A DNA stretch of 19,448 bases from Caldiserica bacterium UBA4770 (lineage in GTDB: Bacteria; Caldisericota; Caldisericia; Caldisericales; Caldisericaceae), in contig DHHO01000014.1 of the NCBI GenBank assembly GCA_002403335.1, positions 1-19,448 of the forward strand, read 5' to 3'. The translations under genes and the position numbers were made by a program. Numbering within the stretch: position 1 is the first letter of the stretch; every line of letters begins with the position of its first letter. The notes under the pieces were generated by a model. That model saw only the letters and a list, made by a program, of their open reading frames with translations, did no database searches and had not been told where the DNA came from. Below are positions 7,403 to 14,443 of the stretch, piece by piece.

Positions 7403-7771
7403 ATGATAACAAAGAAAACTCGTAAGGAAAGAAGAGAAGTAAGACGTAAGAGAAATAGGAAAAAGGTTTTTGGGACTGGTATTCAGCCGAGACTTTCTGT
7501 TTTTATTAGCCTTGCTAATGTTTATGCACAGATTATTGATGATAATAATGGGGAAACGATTGTTGCTGCTTCCACTCTGGAAAAAGAAGTGCATAAAATC
7601 ACATCAGACAAGAATAAAACAGAGGCCTCAAAGGTTGTTGGCTCATTAATTGCAAAGAGAGCACTTGAGAAGGGTATATCTGAGGTTATTTTCGATCGCA
7701 GTGGTTATCTTTATCATGGTAGGGTAAAGGCGCTTGCTGAGGCGGCAAGGGATGCCGGCTTAAAATTTTAG
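7403..7771 (+). CDS. rplR: 50S ribosomal protein L18
   Basis: 122 aa. L18 binds 5S rRNA with L5 and forms the central protuberance. The N-terminus is very basic, as in the family (KKTRKERREVRRKRNRKK), followed by PRLSVFISLANVYAQIIDD and the C-terminal FDRSGYLYHGRVKALAEAARDAGLKF, seen as FDRSGYLYHGRV and AAREAG-like AARDAG. GGAG at 7392-7395 overlaps the rplF stop and lies eight bases before the ATG. Confidence 0.96.
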   Translation: MITKKTRKERREVRRKRNRKKVFGTGIQPRLSVFISLANVYAQIIDDNNGETIVAASTLEKEVHKITSDKNKTEASKVVGSLIAKRALEKGISEVIFDRSGYLYHGRVKALAEAARDAGLKF

Positions 7772-7780
7772 GAGGAAAAA

Positions 7781-8302
7781 GTGGCTCAAACAGAAAGAAG
7801 ACCTGTTGAAAAAAAAGAATTTGAGGAAGAGATTATTCAGATTGATAGAGTAGCAAAGGTTGTTAAGGGTGGTAAAATTTTAAGATTCAGAGTTGTTGTT
7901 GTTATTGGAGATAAAAAGGGCCGGGTTGGTGTTGGTGTTGGTAAAGCAAGGGAGATTCCCTCAGCGATGGCAAAAGGATTTGCAGATGCCAGGAGAAACC
8001 TTATTAAGGTTCCTTTGAAGAATAATACTATTCCAGCAAGGATATCCTCAAGATCGGATACTGCTTATGTTTTTCTTGCACCTGCTGTTCCCGGCACGGG
8101 GCTTGTAGCAGGGAGTGTTATAAGAGCCATAGCAGAGAAGGCGGGCATACAGGATATTCTCTCTAAGTCAATAGGTTCACCAAATCCTTTAAACGTAGCC
8201 AATGCAACAATCAAAGCCTTTAAGGACCTTGATAGAGTAATTGAGAGGAAAGAGATTAGGAAAAAAATGGTTGTGTCTGGAGGATCAAGTGAAGATAAGT
8301 GA
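7781..8302 (+). CDS. rpsE: 30S ribosomal protein S5, GTG start
   Basis: 173 aa. S5 stabilises the decoding region and mRNA entry channel. The double-stranded RNA-binding N-domain is clear: RVAKVVKGGKILRFRVVVVIGDKKG, then GVGVGKAREIPSAM and LIKVPL. The C-terminal domain is recognisable (PAVPGTGLVAGSVIRAIAEKAGI), but the normally conserved GxFGAGKVLL segment reads SRSDTAYVFL, and the usual IAGGPVR reads VAGSVIR. The start is GTG with AGGAGG at 7770-7775. The last 14 nt overlap rplO; rpmD, which usually follows rpsE, is absent. Confidence 0.95.
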   Translation: MAQTERRPVEKKEFEEEIIQIDRVAKVVKGGKILRFRVVVVIGDKKGRVGVGVGKAREIPSAMAKGFADARRNLIKVPLKNNTIPARISSRSDTAYVFLAPAVPGTGLVAGSVIRAIAEKAGIQDILSKSIGSPNPLNVANATIKAFKDLDRVIERKEIRKKMVVSGGSSEDK

Positions 8303-8711
8303 TATTAAGCCTAAAGCAAATTCGAAAAGATCCAAGACAAGAGTTGGTAGGGGAAATGGTTCTGGTAAAGGGACTTATTCCACTTATGGATGCAAGGGGA
8401 CAAAAGCACGTTCTGGTGGAACCAAAGGCAGAGGTTTCGAAGGAGGTCAGACCCCTATCTATAAACGAATACCAAAGTTTAAGGGTTTTAAAACGATTGA
8501 GGAGGTCTCGTACATTATTGTTAATTTGGAACAGCTTCCTGATATTGCAGGAGACTCCTCTGAGATTAATCTGAATGAGAAATTTAAAGGAAGAGTGAAA
8601 GTGCTTGGAAGAGGTGAGATTAGCAAACCTCTCAAGGTTGTTGCCTCCAGTTTTTCTGCATCTGCAAGAGATAAGATTTTGAAGGCAAATGGTTCAGTAG
8701 AGGTAATTTAA
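8289..8711 (+). CDS. rplO: 50S ribosomal protein L15, GTG start overlapping rpsE
   Basis: 140 aa from GTG 8289, reading MKISDIKPKANSKRSKTRVGRG. This matches the family start (MKLHELKPAEGSRKKRKRVGRG type). L15 is an assembly protein deep in the 50S. The glycine-rich N-terminal extension GNGSGKGTYSTYGCKGTKARSGG and the EGGQTPIYKRIPKFKGF motif are seen around residues 22-65. The frame is open to ATG 8241, but the extra 16 residues are the out-of-frame copy of rpsE. GGAGGA at 8279-8284 is spaced for the GTG. It sits where rpmD-rplO would normally be. Confidence 0.93.
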   Translation: MKISDIKPKANSKRSKTRVGRGNGSGKGTYSTYGCKGTKARSGGTKGRGFEGGQTPIYKRIPKFKGFKTIEEVSYIIVNLEQLPDIAGDSSEINLNEKFKGRVKVLGRGEISKPLKVVASSFSASARDKILKANGSVEVI

Positions 8712-8712
8712 T

Positions 8713-9978
8713 ATGTGGGAAACAATTAAGAGAGCATTTAAAATTCAAGAACTGAGGAAGAGACTCTTTTTTACTCTCTTTCTTTTTGTGCTTTTCAGGC
8801 TCGGCACATATATCCCTGTGGTTGGTATTGATAGAACCCAGATCCAGGGCATTATTCAACAGGGAGGTTTTCTCGCTCTGCTGGATCTTTTCTCAGGGGG
8901 TGGGTATACCAATTTTTCTATCTTTGCTCTTTCTGTTTTTCCTTACATCAATGCTTCAATTATTCTTCAGCTTCTTTCATCTGTTATCCCTTCTCTTGAG
9001 GCTTTGAGAGAAGAAGGTACTGAGGGGCAGAAAAAGCTTGCAAGATATACGAGATATTTAACTATCGGGCTTGCAGCACTTCAGGCTTTTTCTGTGCTTA
9101 CAATGTTTCGTGGTTTGCTTGTTAATGATAGCATTCTTTTAAAGATTGTGATTGTAGTAAGCCTTGTAGCAGGTTCTTATATTGTCCTCTGGCTTGGGGA
9201 AATCATGACGGAGCGAGGAATTGGGAATGGCGTTTCTCTCATTATCTTTGCTGGTATCATCAGCAGAATTCCTGTGAGTATTGTTGAAATGGGAAGACTG
9301 CTAACTGCTAACTCCATCACTCCCTGGACTATTGTAGGGGAAGTAATTTCTCTTATCGTGCTAATTATTATTGTTCTTTTTGCATACCAGGCCGAAAGGA
9401 GGATCCCTGTACAATATGCAAAGAGAATCGTTGGAAGGAAGGTTTACGGCGGTCAATCAACTTATATTCCTTTAAAGCTGGTTCAGGCTGGAGTACTTCC
9501 AATAATTTTTGCTGTTTCAATGATGTCTTTTCCAAGTACAATCGGACAATTTTTCCCTAATTCATGGTTTACCAAATATATTGCAACACCCCTCTTTGGT
9601 ACCCCCACTGGCTTATGGTACAATATTATTTATTTTGGACTTATTGTTGCTTTTACTTACTTTTATACAACTATTACTTATGATCCTGTTAAACTCAGTG
9701 ATGATTTAAAGAAGTATGGAGGATTTATCCCTGGCATAAGACCAGGGGAATCCACTGCTGAGTATATTTCTGGAGTACTCAGAAAGATCATCTTACCTAC
9801 TTCACTGTTTCTGGGCTTTATTGCAGTAGTTCCAAATCTTGTGTTCAGCAACATGGGCATAGCCTCTTTTGTATTTGGTGGAACATCCATACTTATTATT
9901 ATTGGGGTTTCACTCGAAACAATGCAGGAAGTAGAGGCTTATCTATTAATGAGACAATATCAAGGGTTTTTGAAATGA
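8713..9978 (+). CDS. secY: preprotein translocase subunit SecY
   Basis: 421 aa with about ten hydrophobic helices, as expected for the channel subunit of SecYEG in the cytoplasmic membrane. It is the exit path for Sec-dependent secreted and membrane proteins. Family signatures seen are LFRLGTYIPVVGID near residue 27, LFSGGG and SVFPYINASIILQLL (helix 2 region), the loop GEIMTERGIGNGVSLIIFAGI around 155-175, RRIPVQYAKR around 227-236 and IPLKLVQAGVLPIIFA. The cytosolic loop GGFIPGIRPGESTAEYI is typical. It starts one base after rplO and its stop overlaps adk in ATGA. Confidence 0.97.
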   Translation: MWETIKRAFKIQELRKRLFFTLFLFVLFRLGTYIPVVGIDRTQIQGIIQQGGFLALLDLFSGGGYTNFSIFALSVFPYINASIILQLLSSVIPSLEALREEGTEGQKKLARYTRYLTIGLAALQAFSVLTMFRGLLVNDSILLKIVIVVSLVAGSYIVLWLGEIMTERGIGNGVSLIIFAGIISRIPVSIVEMGRLLTANSITPWTIVGEVISLIVLIIIVLFAYQAERRIPVQYAKRIVGRKVYGGQSTYIPLKLVQAGVLPIIFAVSMMSFPSTIGQFFPNSWFTKYIATPLFGTPTGLWYNIIYFGLIVAFTYFYTTITYDPVKLSDDLKKYGGFIPGIRPGESTAEYISGVLRKIILPTSLFLGFIAVVPNLVFSNMGIASFVFGGTSILIIIGVSLETMQEVEAYLLMRQYQGFLK

Positions 9979-10625
9979 AGACTCATATTGTATTGCTTGG
10001 CCCGCCTGGCAGTGGGAAGGATACACAGGGAAAGATATTAAGTTGTAAACTGGGCATACCTCTTATATCTTCGGGCGAAGCATTAAGGACAGAGATTGAA
10101 AATGGCTCTGAAATTGGCTTAGAATTCGAGAAGCTTATAGCAAGTGGTGCTCTTGTTCCCGATGAAGTGATGTTTGAGTTCTTTACAACAATATTGTCGA
10201 GATATAATCTCAGCGAAGGATTTGTTTTAAACGGGTTTCCAAGAACTCTTAAGCAGGCAGAGTTTCTGTCAGGTTATCTGAAAGAAGTGGATTGTGATAT
10301 TAATTGTGCTATATATATTAATGTTCCAGATACAGAAATTATAAAGAGAATCTGTGATAGACTTTTGTGTGGTAATTGTGGTGCGGTTTATAATGCTTAT
10401 CTTAATCCTCCGAAGAATGTTAGTATATGCGACCGATGTGGGGCTCCCCTTCAGAGGAGAGAGGATGATGAGGAGCAGGTTGTATTAAAAAGGCTGGAAG
10501 TTTATCATAATGAAACGGCTCCTTTGATTGAATTTTATAGATTGGCAGGTGTACTTTTTGAAGTAGATGGAGTAGGTGACATTGGAAGCGTAACACAAAG
10601 GCTTCTCGAGGTTATTAATGATTGA
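9975..10625 (+). CDS. adk: adenylate kinase, divergent P-loop
   Basis: 216 aa, the long-form length. The enzyme interconverts ATP + AMP and 2 ADP in the cytosol. The P-loop is GPPGSGKDTQ (residues 9-18), with Asp where almost all Adk have Gly in GKGT. The AMP site reads SSGEALR (usual STGDMLR) and NGFPR at 86-90 (usual DGFPR). The LID domain has C132, C135, C152 and C155 for a structural zinc, and the basic residues of RREDDEEQVVLKRL are kept. It overlaps secY by 4 nt and map by 8 nt. The secY-adk-map order supports the call over another nucleoside monophosphate kinase. Confidence 0.92.
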   Translation: MKTHIVLLGPPGSGKDTQGKILSCKLGIPLISSGEALRTEIENGSEIGLEFEKLIASGALVPDEVMFEFFTTILSRYNLSEGFVLNGFPRTLKQAEFLSGYLKEVDCDINCAIYINVPDTEIIKRICDRLLCGNCGAVYNAYLNPPKNVSICDRCGAPLQRREDDEEQVVLKRLEVYHNETAPLIEFYRLAGVLFEVDGVGDIGSVTQRLLEVIND

Positions 10626-11364
10626 ATTCAAAACTAAAGAAGAAATTAAGAGAATAAAAGAATCAGGGAAAATTTTACATGACGCTCTTCAAGCAGTTAA
10701 GGGGAGTGTAAAACCAGGTATAAAAACGATAGAACTTAATGAAATATTCGAAAGGTTTGTTTTGGACAGTAAGGCGATACCTGCCTGTAAAGGGTATAAC
10801 GGTTTTCCTACAGGCTTATGCATATCTGTAAATGACGAGATTGTACATGGGATTCCCGGTGAAAGAATTCTTGAGGAAGGCGATGTTGTTTCCTGTGATG
10901 CTTGTGTTCTTTATAATGGCTGGTTTTCTGATTCTACCTTTACCATTATAGTGGGTCATCCAAAAAGAGATATTGATATGAAACTTGTAGAAATAACAGA
11001 GCAAGCCTTTTATATAGGTATAGAACAAGCCAGAGTGGGAAAGAGAATTGGGGATGTTTCTTATGCAATACAGAAATTTGTTGAAGATAATGGTTTTTCT
11101 GTTGTAAGGGAATATGCAGGCCATGGTATTGGTAAGAAAATGCACGAGGACCCTCCTGTACCAAATTTTGGAAGGCCTGGTAGAGGTCCCCTGATACGGG
11201 AAGGTCTTTGTATAGCCGTTGAACCAATGGTATGTGAAGGTAAACCAAACCTTTTTATAGAAGAAAATAGATGGACCGCAAAGACTGTTGATGGTTTGAA
11301 TGCCGCTCATTTCGAACACACCATTTGCATTGGGAATAATGGTCCCGAGATACTCACGGCTTAA
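10618..11364 (+). CDS. map: type I methionine aminopeptidase
   Basis: 248 aa. The enzyme removes the initiator Met from nascent proteins and needs two divalent metals. Metal ligands are visible: D94 in SCDACV, D105 in FSDSTF, H169 in GHGIGKKMHEDP, E202 in VEPMV and E233 in FEHT; the substrate-site H77 is in IVHGIP. The protein lacks the N-terminal zinc-finger extension of eukaryotic forms. The position after secY-adk is the usual one in many bacteria. ATGATTGA gives an 8-nt overlap with adk. Confidence 0.97.
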   Translation: MIEFKTKEEIKRIKESGKILHDALQAVKGSVKPGIKTIELNEIFERFVLDSKAIPACKGYNGFPTGLCISVNDEIVHGIPGERILEEGDVVSCDACVLYNGWFSDSTFTIIVGHPKRDIDMKLVEITEQAFYIGIEQARVGKRIGDVSYAIQKFVEDNGFSVVREYAGHGIGKKMHEDPPVPNFGRPGRGPLIREGLCIAVEPMVCEGKPNLFIEENRWTAKTVDGLNAAHFEHTICIGNNGPEILTA

Positions 11365-11375
11365 AGAGGCTTACC

Positions 11376-11591
11376 ATGGGGAAGGGTGAAGTGATAGAAG
11401 CAGAAGGGGTAGTTGTAGAGACTTTACCAGGGACGATGTTTAAAGTAAAGCTTGCCAACGGAAAGATTGTGCTTGCTCATATAAGTGGAAGGATGAGGCT
11501 TAATTACATAAAAATTCTTCCGGGTGACAGGGTTAGACTGGAGTTCAGCCCCTACGACCTTTCAAATGCGAGAATAGTGTATAGATTATAG
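11376..11591 (+). CDS. infA: translation initiation factor IF-1
   Basis: 71 aa, one OB fold that binds the 30S A site during initiation. Canonical segments are EVIEAEGVVVETLPGTMFKVKLANG, seen as IEAEGVVVETLPG, then VLAHISGRMRLNYIKILPGDRV and SPYDLSNARIVYR. The start (MGKGEVIE) differs slightly from the usual MAKEDVIE. It lies 11 nt after map and 13 nt before rpmJ, the order map-infA-rpmJ-rpsM of Firmicutes and others. Confidence 0.97.
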   Translation: MGKGEVIEAEGVVVETLPGTMFKVKLANGKIVLAHISGRMRLNYIKILPGDRVRLEFSPYDLSNARIVYRL

Positions 11592-11604
11592 TGAGGTGAA
11601 AGAA

Positions 11605-11718
11605 ATGAAAGTTAGATCTTCAGTGAAAAAGATCTGTCCAAAATGTAAGATTGTGCGAAGAAGAGGAAAGTTAATGGTTATTTGTGAAAATCCAAAGCAC
11701 AAGCAAAGACAGAAATAG
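11605..11718 (+). CDS. rpmJ: 50S ribosomal protein L36, zinc form
   Basis: 37 aa from ATG 11605: MKVRSSVKKICPKCKIVRRR at the start and CENPKHKQRQK at the end, the universal L36 pattern. Zinc ligands C11, C14, C27 and H32 are all present, so this is the C+ paralogue. L36 is the smallest 50S protein and joins domains of 23S rRNA late in assembly. GTGAGGTGAAAG just upstream serves as the ribosome binding site. Its length and position between infA and rpsM agree with most bacteria. Confidence 0.97.
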   Translation: MKVRSSVKKICPKCKIVRRRGKLMVICENPKHKQRQK

Positions 11719-11729
11719 GAGGCGATGAA

Positions 11730-12101
11730 TTGGCACGTATAAGTGGTGTGGATTTACCAAGAGAAAAAAGAGTTGATATTGCACTTACCTATATTTATGG
11801 GATTGGTAAGCACAACTCGGGAGATATTTTGAAAAAGGCAAATGTACCTTTAAAGAAAGTAAAGGATCTTACCAATGAGGAGATTAAATCAATCGAAGAT
11901 GTCATAAAAAGGGAATATGTGGTAGAGGGAGATCTTCGAAAGACCGTTAATGTGAATATTAGAAAATTAATGGAGATAAATTGCTACAGAGGAATAAGGC
12001 ATAAGAGAAATCTTCCTGTAAGAGGTCAAAGAACAAGAACTAATGCAAGGACTCGTAAAGGTCCAAAGAAAACTGTGGGTTCAGTGAGGAAGAACGAATA
12101 A
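11730..12101 (+). CDS. rpsM: 30S ribosomal protein S13, TTG start
   Basis: 123 aa. S13 sits in the 30S head, contacts L5 across the intersubunit bridge and the P-site tRNA. The start reads MARISGVDLPREKRVDIALTYIYGIG, seen as ISGVDLPREKRV and LTYIYGIG, and the conserved C-terminal half is YRGIRHKRNLPVRGQRTRTNARTRKGP. The start codon is TTG at 11730, 8 nt after AGGAGG (11717-11722). An ATG at 11725 is out of frame and hits a stop after five codons. It begins the alpha block (rpsM-rpsK-rpsD-rpoA-rplQ). Confidence 0.96.
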   Translation: MARISGVDLPREKRVDIALTYIYGIGKHNSGDILKKANVPLKKVKDLTNEEIKSIEDVIKREYVVEGDLRKTVNVNIRKLMEINCYRGIRHKRNLPVRGQRTRTNARTRKGPKKTVGSVRKNE

Positions 12102-12110
12102 GGAGGAGAA

Positions 12111-12500
12111 ATGGCGAGTGGAAAACGTAGTACAAAGAAAAAGGCACAAAGATTAGTAGGACAGGCAAAGGTATTTGTGCATTCTACATTTAATAATACA
12201 ATTATAACTGTAACTGATGAGCATGGTAATACACTTGCGTGGTCATCTGCAGGGGCAAATGGCTTCAAGGGGACAAAAAAAGGAACACCATTTGCAGCTC
12301 AACTTGCTGCCCAAAAAGCTGCCGAGGCTGCAATTAATCTCGGGGCGAGAAGGGTTTCTGTGCTTGTAAGGGGCGGGGGACCTGGAAGGGAAGTAGCCAT
12401 AAGGGCATTACAGTCTGCTGGCCTTGATATCGAAGAGATTAAAGATATTACTCCCATACCGCATAACGGATGTAGACCTCGTAAATTAAGAAGGGTTTAA
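12111..12500 (+). CDS. rpsK: 30S ribosomal protein S11
   Basis: 129 aa. S11 lies on the 30S platform at the mRNA exit (anti-Shine-Dalgarno) site. Conserved segments are VHSTFNNTIITVTDEHGNTLAWSSAG, seen as ATFNNT-like STFNNTIITVTD, GFKGTKKGTPFAAQLAA, VLVRGGGPGREVAIRALQ and the C-terminal DITPIPHNGCRPRKLRRV. AAGGAGGAG precedes the ATG at 12111. No oddities. Confidence 0.97.
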   Translation: MASGKRSTKKKAQRLVGQAKVFVHSTFNNTIITVTDEHGNTLAWSSAGANGFKGTKKGTPFAAQLAAQKAAEAAINLGARRVSVLVRGGGPGREVAIRALQSAGLDIEEIKDITPIPHNGCRPRKLRRV

Positions 12501-12509
12501 GGAGGAACG

Positions 12510-13139
12510 ATGGCTGTTTATAATGATTCATTGTGTAGGGTGTGTAGAGCACAGCATAAAAAGTTATTTTTAAAGGGAGATAGATGTTTTTCAAAGAAAT
12601 GTGCTTTAGATAAAGGAAGGGGAGCCCCTGGACAGAAACAAATTACCCTTCATTTCAATAAGCCTACTGATTACAAAGTTCATTTGCAAGAAAAGCAGAG
12701 GGTTAAAATGATGTATGGGGTTCTTGAGAGGCAGTTTGTAAGGTATTTTAATATTGCCATTCGGCAAAAGGAGATCCCCACTGGAGATAAACTTCTTGAG
12801 ATCCTTGAGAGGCGTCTGGATAATGTGGTATTCAGAATGGGGTTTGCCCCCAATAGAAGAGCCGCTAAACAGATTGTTTCTCATGGTCATGTGCTTGTAA
12901 ATGGTAAAAAAGTTGATATCCCTTCATATATTACAAAAAGTGCTGATATAGTTGAGATTAAGGAAACAAGTAGAAAGATTCCTTTAATACAAGAGTCTCT
13001 TGAGGAGAGAAATATTTTCCCTCCCTGGCTTGAAGTAAATAAGGATGCTTTCAGGGGAGAGATTAAGTCTCTTCCAAATATTCCTGAGCTGGCTCTGGGT
13101 ATTAATCCTACCCTTATTGTTGAGCTTTATTCTAAATAG
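12510..13139 (+). CDS. rpsD: 30S ribosomal protein S4, zinc-binding form
   Basis: 209 aa, the normal length. S4 nucleates 30S assembly and lines the mRNA entry channel. The N-terminus has a Cys4 site, C9, C12, C26 and C31 (CRVCRAQHKKLFLKGDRC), the zinc C+ form. It is followed by YGVLERQFVRYF and the S4 RNA-binding domain LERRLDNVVFRMGFAPNRRAAKQIVSHGHVLVNG, seen as RLDNVVFRMGFA and QIVSHGHVLVNGKKV. The order rpsK-rpsD-rpoA is the standard alpha operon. AAGGAGG precedes the ATG at 12510. Confidence 0.97.
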   Translation: MAVYNDSLCRVCRAQHKKLFLKGDRCFSKKCALDKGRGAPGQKQITLHFNKPTDYKVHLQEKQRVKMMYGVLERQFVRYFNIAIRQKEIPTGDKLLEILERRLDNVVFRMGFAPNRRAAKQIVSHGHVLVNGKKVDIPSYITKSADIVEIKETSRKIPLIQESLEERNIFPPWLEVNKDAFRGEIKSLPNIPELALGINPTLIVELYSK

Positions 13140-13155
13140 AGGTAGGTGACTTTCG

Positions 13156-14073
13156 ATGTGGAGTCTTGATGTAATAAGATTTGAGGTATTAAAGAAGGAG
13201 GGGAACTACGGGCAGTATAGATTTATACCACTTGAAAGTGGTTTTGGCTTAACACTTGGAACTGCCCTCAGGCGTGTTCTTCTGAGTTCTATTGAGGGAG
13301 TTGCACCTGTTGGTATTTATATTGATGGAGTTGCGCATGAGTTTTCAACAATTAATGGCGTTGTTGAAGATGTTGAGCAGATTATCCTTAATATAAAAAA
13401 ACTCGTACTTTCTATGGAAGCTATTGATAGAACTATTCTGAAATTCAATTTGAAAGGAGTAGGGGAGCTTAAAGCTGGGGATCTCGAGCATACAAGTGAG
13501 GTGAAGATTTATAACCCTGCACTTCATATTGCAACAGTTTCTTCTTCGAGAGGCTCCTTGAGCGGGGAGATATATATAAAAAGGGGGAAAGGGTATAAAC
13601 TTGAAGAAGAAGTCGAGAAAGAAGAAGATTTTCCGCAAACAGTTATTCCCATAGATGCGTACTTTGTCCCTGTAGAAAAGGTAAGTTTTCATGTGGAGCA
13701 GGTTCGTTTTGAGGAGGCAGTGGATTATGATAGCCTTATTCTGGAGGTACTTACAAAGGGAAACAAATCTCCAGAAGAATGTCTTCTTGAGGCTGTTAAC
13801 GTGCTTATTGACTATAATACAGTTTTCAGGGACCTATTAAGAGGTAAAAAGGGCGAAACTGTATATGAGGAGAAGGAAAGGATGAGTATCTCACAGCTTA
13901 ATATTCCTGAGCGCACTCTTAACATACTCAAAAAGAATGGTATAAATAAGGTTGGTGATCTTTTGAGCCTTTCTGAGAAAGATCTTTTGAGTCTTTCCAA
14001 GTTAGGGAATGCATCACTTCGCAGCATCGTGGAAGCTCTTGCGAAACTGGGCTTGAAATTGAAAGAATCCTAA
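13156..14073 (+). CDS. rpoA: RNA polymerase subunit alpha
   Basis: 305 aa, slightly shorter than the common 314-330. The N-terminal domain dimerises and assembles beta and beta'. It shows LESGFGLTLGTALRRVLLSSIEGVAP around residues 27-53 (seen as GFGLTLGTALRRVLLSS) and VEQILNIK-like VEQIILNIKKL. The C-terminal domain (about residues 243-305) binds DNA upstream of promoters and activators: IPERTLNILKKNGINKVGDLL keeps the Arg and Asn equivalent to E. coli R265 and N268, but the usual LGKKSL reads LGNASL. It lies 16 nt after rpsD with AGGTAGGTGA-type ribosome binding site. Confidence 0.97.
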   Translation: MWSLDVIRFEVLKKEGNYGQYRFIPLESGFGLTLGTALRRVLLSSIEGVAPVGIYIDGVAHEFSTINGVVEDVEQIILNIKKLVLSMEAIDRTILKFNLKGVGELKAGDLEHTSEVKIYNPALHIATVSSSRGSLSGEIYIKRGKGYKLEEEVEKEEDFPQTVIPIDAYFVPVEKVSFHVEQVRFEEAVDYDSLILEVLTKGNKSPEECLLEAVNVLIDYNTVFRDLLRGKKGETVYEEKERMSISQLNIPERTLNILKKNGINKVGDLLSLSEKDLLSLSKLGNASLRSIVEALAKLGLKLKES

Positions 14074-14084
14074 GGAGGATCATT

Positions 14085-14438
14085 ATGAATCACGGGATAA
14101 AAGAAAGAAAACTTGGTATGTATAGCAGTTATAGAATAAGCGTTTTGAGAAACCTTACAACTTCTCTTATACTTACTGGAAGGATAAAAACAACAGAGGC
14201 AAGGGCGAAAGAGGTAAGAAAGATGGTTGAAAAGCTGATTACCCTTGCCAAAGAGGATGATTTAAATACAAGAAGAAGGGCTCACTCCTTGCTTTTTAAC
14301 AAAGCAGCTGTCGAAAAGGTATTTGAGATGGCGAAGAATGAATATGCCTCAAGGAGTGGTGGGTATACAAGAATAGTAAAACTTGATAAAAGGAGAGGGG
14401 ACGCTGCACAAATAGTATTATTGGAGTTTGTTAAATAA
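14085..14438 (+). CDS. rplQ: 50S ribosomal protein L17
   Basis: 117 aa, the short bacterial length. L17 is at the rim of the exit tunnel. It starts MNHGIKERKLGMYSSYRISVLRNLTTSLI (usual MRHRKLGRTSSHRKAMLRNLATSLI) and ends in GGYTRIVKLDKRRGDAAQIVLLEFV, the family signature (seen as YTRIVKLDKRRGD). The start is divergent, having HGIKERKLGMYSS instead of HRKLGRTS, but the remainder leaves no doubt. TAAGGAGGAT (14072-14081) overlaps the rpoA stop. Confidence 0.95.
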   Translation: MNHGIKERKLGMYSSYRISVLRNLTTSLILTGRIKTTEARAKEVRKMVEKLITLAKEDDLNTRRRAHSLLFNKAAVEKVFEMAKNEYASRSGGYTRIVKLDKRRGDAAQIVLLEFVK

Positions 14439-14443
14439 ATTTT

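Noticed and set aside
8241..8288. ATG 8241 as start of rplO
   Set aside because: The extra 16 residues are rpsE read out of frame; the L15 motif starts at GTG 8289.
8299..8574. 91-codon frame over rpsE/rplO as a hidden L30
   Set aside because: It has no L30 features and is the shifted copy of rplO.
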